From assembly GCA_047974625.1 (NCBI GenBank), contig JBKECK010000068.1, positions 62,001 through 126,000 on the forward strand: a DNA stretch of 64,000 nucleotides. The letters run 5' to 3'. Under the pieces are notes generated by a model that was given only the letters and a program-made list of their open reading frames with translations, made no database searches and was not told where the DNA came from. Positions 59,098 through 64,000 of this stretch are shown here, one piece after another (the first letter of the stretch is position 1; each line of letters opens with the position of its first letter). Origin of the DNA: CADEDH01 sp047974625 (GTDB taxonomy: Bacteria > Actinomycetota > Acidimicrobiia > Acidimicrobiales > SZUA-35). The position numbers and the translations under genes are program-made.

Positions 59098-60071
59098 GCC
59101 GTCTCACCGCCGACGACGGCGTCACCACCCGGGTGGTCCCGGTCGCCCTGGCGGTCAAGAACCGGATCAACCGGCACTCGATGGTGGTCATGGCGGCCGG
59201 GATCGCCTTCTACGGCTTGCTGGCCCTCGTCCCCTCCCTGGTGGCCATCGTGTCCGCCTACGGCCTGATCAACCAGGGCAACGAGGCGGAGATCACCAAC
59301 CAGATCGAGGACGCCGCCGGCTCCCTCGACGGGCCCACGAAGGACTTCGTGATCGACCAGCTCACCCAGGTCACCACGAGCGACGGGAACATCGTCGCCC
59401 TCGTCCTGGGCTTGGGGGTGGCCCTCTACTCGGTGTCCGGGGCGGTCCAGAAGACGATGCGGGCGGTGGCCACCGCATACGAGGCCGAGGAACACCGATC
59501 GGGGGTAGTGCTCCGCATCGTCGCCTTCGGCTTCACCCTCGCCGCGGTGGTGGGCGTGGTACTCATCGTGATCCTGATCGGGGTGATCCCGGCCGTGCTG
59601 GCCAACATCAAGCTCGGCTCGGCGGCCCGCACCGCGATCAACATCCTCCGCTTCCCCGTGTTCGCCGTCCTGTTCGCAGGGGCGATGAGCGTGCTGTACC
59701 GCTACGGCCCCGACCGTGAGCCCCGCACCCGGTGGTTCAACCTGGGATCGATCGTGGCCACCGTGTCATGGATCCTGATGGCCATCGGCTTCAGCATCTA
59801 CGCCACCCAGGTGGGTACCATGCCGGCCTCCTACGGCGTGCTCGGCACGGTGGCCGTCCTGATGGTCTTCCTCCAGCTCACATCCCTGGCCGTGATCATC
59901 GGCGCCGAGCTCAACGCCGAGCTGGAGGAGCGGTGGGCCCGGGTCGCCGGGCGCCGACCGGCCGCCTCCGCCCGGACCGTGGCCCAGGTCACCGCCCCGC
60001 CCGAACCGGTGGGCTTTGTCCCAGCCCTGGCCGCGACCGCCCTCCTGGTTCTCCTCGGCCGCCGGGACTGA
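59094..60071 (+). CDS. YihY/virulence factor BrkB family membrane protein
   Basis: The 325-residue protein has six to seven helices and the family core: SMVVMAAGIAFYGLLALVPS, YGPDREPRTRWFNLGSIVAT and PASYGVLGTVAVLMVFLQLT. YihY was once called ribonuclease BN, but it is an integral membrane protein of unclear function. The GTG overlaps the stop of the small membrane gene. Confidence 0.9.
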   Translation: MSRLTADDGVTTRVVPVALAVKNRINRHSMVVMAAGIAFYGLLALVPSLVAIVSAYGLINQGNEAEITNQIEDAAGSLDGPTKDFVIDQLTQVTTSDGNIVALVLGLGVALYSVSGAVQKTMRAVATAYEAEEHRSGVVLRIVAFGFTLAAVVGVVLIVILIGVIPAVLANIKLGSAARTAINILRFPVFAVLFAGAMSVLYRYGPDREPRTRWFNLGSIVATVSWILMAIGFSIYATQVGTMPASYGVLGTVAVLMVFLQLTSLAVIIGAELNAELEERWARVAGRRPAASARTVAQVTAPPEPVGFVPALAATALLVLLGRRD

Positions 60072-60117
60072 CCGCCCTCCGGGGGCACCGAATCCGGGGA
60101 GCCGGGTGGACTGGGGA

Positions 60118-61517
60118 TCAGCCCTCGCCGCCGGTGCCGTCCCCCGGGGCCGGCGTCTCACCCCCCGGAGCGGCCTCGGGAACCGGGGTCTGATCCCCGA
60201 CGACGGGGACGCCGGTGCCACAGTTCAGCAACGATCCGCAGAGCTGATCGATCCCGGGTGCGGTACCGACCGCGCCGGGGTCGACCCCGTAGGGCCGGAA
60301 GTGGGTGGTGGCCAGGCCGATGACCCGACCGTCCGAGCTCAACAGGGGACCCCCCTGGTAGAGGGTGCCGACGGGGGCGGTGTGCTGGACGCCCTGGTCG
60401 GACAGGTCGACGATCACCCCGGGTACGGCGCTGGACCCGCGACCCCCCACCCCCGACATGGCGAACAGGCGGAGACCGGTGAGGCGGTCGAGGTCGGCGT
60501 GGGTGGCGATCTCCAACACCGGGACGTCGATGTCGACCCGCACGATGGCCAGGTCCCGCTCGGCGTCCCAGCTCCACAGCTGGGCCGGGTAGCGCTGCCC
60601 GTTCTTGACCACCTCGATGGGTGGGGCCGGGGCGACGGCCGAGGCCGACACCAGCTCGTAGCTGGTGAGCAGGGCGGTACCGGACTCCATCTTGGCCACC
60701 GCGAACGCCGAACCCAGCCGGAGCTCGCCGTCCTGGCCTCGGGTCTCCACCCGCCACACCGACGGGCCGGCCTGGTCGGGCAGGCCGATCACGCCGTTGG
60801 CGTCGGTCACCACGTCACCCAGGGGTGACAGCTCGTTGCGGACGTCGTCCACGGCGGCCACCCGCTGGGCGTCGATGGCCGCGGTGGCGTCGTTGAACTG
60901 GGTTTCGAAACCGTCGACGAACCGGGAGACGGTCTGTTCGTTCTCGGCCAGGCGGGCGTCGTAGTAGGCGTAGAAGGCCGCCCCGGCGAAGGCCGCGCCC
61001 ACCCCCAGGCAGGCGAGGGAGAAGGTGATCCCGATGACGGTGCGGGCAGGATGCGGTGGCGTAGCTTCACCTTGGCCGGGCTGAGGGCCACGAAGCCCCG
61101 TCGCTGCAACCGGTGCCGCCACCGGAGCCGTCCGGCCCGGTCGCCGGGGGCCACGAACGGGGCCACGCCCGGCTCGGCCTGCCAGGCCCCGACCTGGCCG
61201 GGTGACCAGCGGGACCGGCCCGGCGCCACCGACGACGGTTCTACCGTTTCGGGTCGGGCCAGCCGACGCCAGCCCGGGCCCCCGTCGTCGGTGGCGCCGG
61301 TGTCCGGGTCAGCCCCGTCGGCCAGGTCAGCCCGGTCGCCCAGGTCGGCGGCCAACGGGCGCCGGGCGGGGACGTCGGGACGGTCGTCACGGTCGTCGTC
61401 GCCGGATGGGGGCCGGTGGTCGACCAGGATGCCGGCGCCGGAGCCGCCGGTCCGTGCCGCGGCCCGACGTTCCGTGGTGGTCTCATCGGCCGGCGGGGCG
61501 ACGGTGGGGTCGGACAT
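60118..61517 (-). pseudogene. Trypsin-like pseudoprotease membrane protein with a frameshift
   Basis: The N-terminal frame (ATG 61517) gives a hydrophilic Asp/Arg-rich part of about 155 residues up to KVKLRHRILP; homologous text then continues in another frame as ARTVIGITFSLACLGVGAAF, a membrane helix, then a helical region and a trypsin-like domain. One base lost or gained near 61050, in a C-rich run, would join them. The protease domain lacks its triad: TAAH-like is LLTSYELV, and the GDSGGP loop is TLYQGGPLL, with Gln for Ser. The Asp-like ERDLAIVRVD remains. It is 3 nt behind the penicillin-binding protein gene, so a cell-wall role is likely. It could also be two overlapping genes, with a GTG start at 61122. 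Confidence 0.6.
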
Positions 61518-61520
61518 GGG

Positions 61521-63800
61521 TTATCCCCTCGGGGTGGACGGCGTGGTGGTGGAGGAGCTGGTCGGGGGCGGGGTACCCCCGGTCGACGAGGTCGGCCCGC
61601 TCGTCGGGGGGACCGACGACGGCGTGGACGGCTGGGTCGGCGGGGGCCGGGTGGTGGGCGGCGCGGTGGTGGTCGGACGCTCCGACGGGGGAAGCACCGG
61701 GCGGGGCAGGGTGCCCGCGGAGGGGACGCAGGCCCGGCCCCCGCAGTCCGCGGCCAGGGCCCCGGGGGCCTGCTGGCCCCTCGCCCGGGTGGGTCGGTAT
61801 TCGACCTCGGCCGGGTCCGGGGTCGCCGACCCCGCCTCGACCGCGGCGGAGCCGGGCACGACCAGGGGGCCGGGAACCGGGAACGGCACCGGCTCGGTGC
61901 CGGCCAGGGCGGCGGTCATATAGTTGCGCCAGGCCGCCGCCGGGTGGGAACCGCCGGTGACCCGCCCCACCCCGTTGACGCCGTACAGGGGCCGGACCCC
62001 GTCTGCGTGGCCCATCCACACCGCGGTCGACAAGCGGGGGGTGTAGCCGACGAACCAGGCCGCGCTGTAGTTCTGGGCCGTGCCCGTCTTGCCGGCCGCG
62101 GGCCGGTCGAGTTTGGCCGAGGTACCCGTCCCCCGTTCGATCACCCCGACCAGGACGTCGGTGACGGTGTCGGCGGCGGCCTGGTCGAGGACGGGGGTTC
62201 CGGCCGGGGCGGTGTTGTCGATCAGCACGTTGCCGTCGGCGTCGGTGACCCGGAGCAGGCCGGTGGGCTCCACCCGGACCCCGCGGTTGGCGAACACCCC
62301 GTAGGCCGACGCCATCTGCAGGGGTGAGGTCTCGGCCGCGCCCAAGGCGAGGGAGACCCCGTAGTCCCGGTCCGGATCGATGCTCTCGAGGCCGAGACGG
62401 CGGGCGAGCTCGACGGTGTTGTCCACCCCGACGTCCATGATCTCACCCACCGAGACGGTGTTGATTGACAGTTCCATGGCCCGGCGCAGGGTGGTCGGCC
62501 CCCGGCCGGCCCCGTCGTAGTTGCTGATCGTGCAGGTTCCCCCGCAGCCGGGCACCCGGAGCTGGCCCGGGGCCGGATACACGGTCTCGGGGCCGATGCC
62601 CCGTTCGAAGCCGGCGGCCAGGACGAACGGTTTGAACGACGAGCCGGGCTGGAAACCGGTGGAGCCCCCGGTGGCCAGGTTGACCTGGCTGGTCACGTAG
62701 TCCCGGCCGCCGACCATGGCCACCACATGGCCGGTGGCCGGGTCCAGCGACACCAGGGCCATCTCCACCGGCCATTCGGTGCCGGCCAGGCGCTCCCAGG
62801 CGGCCGCCTCGGCCATCTGCTGAAGGCGGGGGTCGATGGTGGTCTGGACGGTGAGGCCCCCCTTGTAGACGAGGTCCGGTCCGAACCGTTCCACCAGGTC
62901 GGCCTCGATCCAGTCCACGAAGTAGGGGTGGGCGGTGGCTCCGTTGGCCGGCCGGGGGGCCACGAGGGTGACGGGGCCCTCGGGGACCGGGCCGAGGTCG
63001 GGCACCCACAGCCGCCTGACCAGCTGCTGCTGGAACTCCTCCTCGGTGATCTTGTGCTGGTCCCGCATGGCCTCCAGCACCATCCGGCGCCGGCGTTCAG
63101 CCGCGTCGAGATCGTTGCGGGGCGACAGCCGCGAGGGGGCCTGGAGCAGGCCGGCCAGGGTGGCCGCCTCGGAGAGGTCGAGCTCCGACACCGGTTTGGC
63201 GAAGTAGACCTCGGCGGCGGCCCCGGCCCCGTAGGCGCCGTCCCCGAAGTACGAGGTCGTCAGGTAGCCGAAGAGGATCTCCGGCTTGGTCATCCGCTTC
63301 TCCACCTCGACGGCCAACAGAGCCTCCTCCACCTTCCGTTCGATGGTCTGCTCCTGGCTGAGGTACACGTTCTTGACGTACTGCTGGGTGATCGTCGATC
63401 CGCCCTGGGCGATGCCCCCGGCCCCCAGGTTGACCCGGGCCGCCCGGGCGACCCCCTCCACGTCGACCCCGTTGTGCTCGTAGAACCGTTGGTCCTCGAT
63501 AGCCACCACGGCGTCGGTCAGGGTGGTGGGAATGTCCCCGGGGCTGACCTCCACCGTCCGGTCGTAGCTCCGGAAGGTGGCGATCTGGGTGCCGTCGACG
63601 TCGACGACCACCGACGGCACGGCGAACGGCTGCGGCTTCTCGTCGGGCAGGTTCCCGGCCGGGAGGGGGGCTTCGAGCAGGGTGGCCGCGGCCACCCCCA
63701 GCATCAGGGGCGGAACGAGCAGAGCGGCCAGGCCGAAGCCCCCGAGGAGACGGAGCAGGCCCCGGAACCGGGCCGGCCAGCCGGTGAGGTCCGGGGTCAC
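61521..63800 (-). CDS. Class A penicillin-binding protein (PBP1A-like)
   Basis: From GTG 63800 the 759-residue protein has one N-terminal helix, a GT51 transglycosylase domain (AIEDQRFYEHNGVDVEG, QGGSTITQQYVKN) and a transpeptidase domain with SSFKP (SxxK), SINT (SxN) and AGKTGTAQ (KTG). A Thr/Pro/Ser-rich tail of about 80 residues ends the protein. It polymerises and cross-links peptidoglycan at the outer face. Its GTG overlaps the stop of the upstream partial gene by 4 nt. Confidence 0.92.
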   Translation of the reverse strand: MTPDLTGWPARFRGLLRLLGGFGLAALLVPPLMLGVAAATLLEAPLPAGNLPDEKPQPFAVPSVVVDVDGTQIATFRSYDRTVEVSPGDIPTTLTDAVVAIEDQRFYEHNGVDVEGVARAARVNLGAGGIAQGGSTITQQYVKNVYLSQEQTIERKVEEALLAVEVEKRMTKPEILFGYLTTSYFGDGAYGAGAAAEVYFAKPVSELDLSEAATLAGLLQAPSRLSPRNDLDAAERRRRMVLEAMRDQHKITEEEFQQQLVRRLWVPDLGPVPEGPVTLVAPRPANGATAHPYFVDWIEADLVERFGPDLVYKGGLTVQTTIDPRLQQMAEAAAWERLAGTEWPVEMALVSLDPATGHVVAMVGGRDYVTSQVNLATGGSTGFQPGSSFKPFVLAAGFERGIGPETVYPAPGQLRVPGCGGTCTISNYDGAGRGPTTLRRAMELSINTVSVGEIMDVGVDNTVELARRLGLESIDPDRDYGVSLALGAAETSPLQMASAYGVFANRGVRVEPTGLLRVTDADGNVLIDNTAPAGTPVLDQAAADTVTDVLVGVIERGTGTSAKLDRPAAGKTGTAQNYSAAWFVGYTPRLSTAVWMGHADGVRPLYGVNGVGRVTGGSHPAAAWRNYMTAALAGTEPVPFPVPGPLVVPGSAAVEAGSATPDPAEVEYRPTRARGQQAPGALAADCGGRACVPSAGTLPRPVLPPSERPTTTAPPTTRPPPTQPSTPSSVPPTSGPTSSTGGTPPPTSSSTTTPSTPRG

Positions 63801-64000
63801 GGCCCGACCCCGTCGGGTACAGCCCCCACGGGCGGTTCGACCGGGGGCGCGGCAGGTAGCCGGGCCCCGGGCACGGCCAGGCACGACGGCAGGGCGGCAC
63901 TGGCGGTGACGGTGTTGACGGTGTTGACGGTGTTGACGGTGGCCTGCACCGTCCCGGCCCCCGGCTGCTGGCAACGCACCGAGAACCGGGCCACCCCGGC
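63797..64000 (-). CDS. C-terminal end of a protein of unknown function (cut by right edge)
   Basis: The frame runs in from the window edge as AGVARFSVRCQQPGAGTVQA, then three VNT units from 9-nt repeats, and ends APPVEPPVGAVPDGVGP. Its TGA overlaps the GTG of the penicillin-binding protein gene. A start at GTG 63994 would make only a 65-residue peptide, so it is more probably the tail of a larger protein. The family is not recognisable. Confidence 0.4.
   Translation of the reverse strand, partial: AGVARFSVRCQQPGAGTVQATVNTVNTVNTVTASAALPSCLAVPGARLPAAPPVEPPVGAVPDGVGP

Overview
The window is a very GC-rich chromosomal segment with short intergenic gaps and many 1-4 nt start/stop overlaps. It probably comes from an actinobacterium, perhaps of the Acidimicrobiia type (inference). 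The clues are a Streptomyces-like conservon (histidine-kinase-like ATPase, Roadblock, DUF742), luciferase-like flavin/F420 oxidoreductases, a class-E-sortase-like LAxTG surface protein, SigE/SigM-type ECF sigma factor and frequent GTG/TTG starts. No rRNA, CRISPR array or replication origin was seen.

Layout. 0-2.1 kb: a cut-off proline-rich protein, a lipid kinase and an ECF sigma factor. 2.2-4.4 kb: tRNA-Arg(CCT) and, 2.07 kb further on, a 51-bp copy of its 3' half; between them lie two small ORFs and a frameshifted ISL3 transposase, so this looks like a decayed tRNA-targeted element. 4.4-10.1 kb: a 1,881-residue cell-wall protein with six SdrD-B-like repeats. 10.2-10.6 kb: an IS3 relic. 10.6-21.6 kb: the most unusual region, a RiPP locus with three tandem YcaO genes, an E1-like/leader-binding partner and a 49-residue precursor carrying Asp-Asp-Ser-Gln-Ser repeats. 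It also holds a divergent MFS exporter, a binding-protein-like gene without a signal peptide and a FecBCD-type metallophore importer. Similar Fur/Zur-like motifs precede both divisions, so I propose a metal-regulated RiPP metallophore system.

22-32 kb: two SPFH proteins, an MDR oxidoreductase, a class III CoA transferase, a formylglycine-generating enzyme followed by a fragment of itself, a TPP-riboswitch-controlled thiamine/HMP-precursor ABC operon, a YwiC-like protein and a divergent truncated globin. 32-46 kb: dehydrogenase, a TlpA-like lipoprotein whose first CxxC cysteine is an in-frame TGA followed by a SECIS-like hairpin (probable selenoprotein), an AraC regulator, secreted SurE, a molybdopterin oxidoreductase, a rhodanese lipoprotein, an amidohydrolase coupled to a COG0523 metallochaperone GTPase, a 4Fe-4S/CDGSH protein, LLM monooxygenase, SnoaL-like, Mug glycosylase and acyl-CoA dehydrogenase genes.

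46-64 kb: a GH65 phosphorylase with its beta-phosphoglucomutase, a DEAD-type helicase, a conservon without its GTPase, rhodanese, enoyl-CoA hydratase, PhyH dioxygenase, a GNAT-like protein, an LLM oxidoreductase and YihY. The right end has a frameshifted trypsin-like pseudoprotease behind a class A penicillin-binding protein. Short in-frame minisatellites (9-18 nt units) recur in at least ten unrelated genes.
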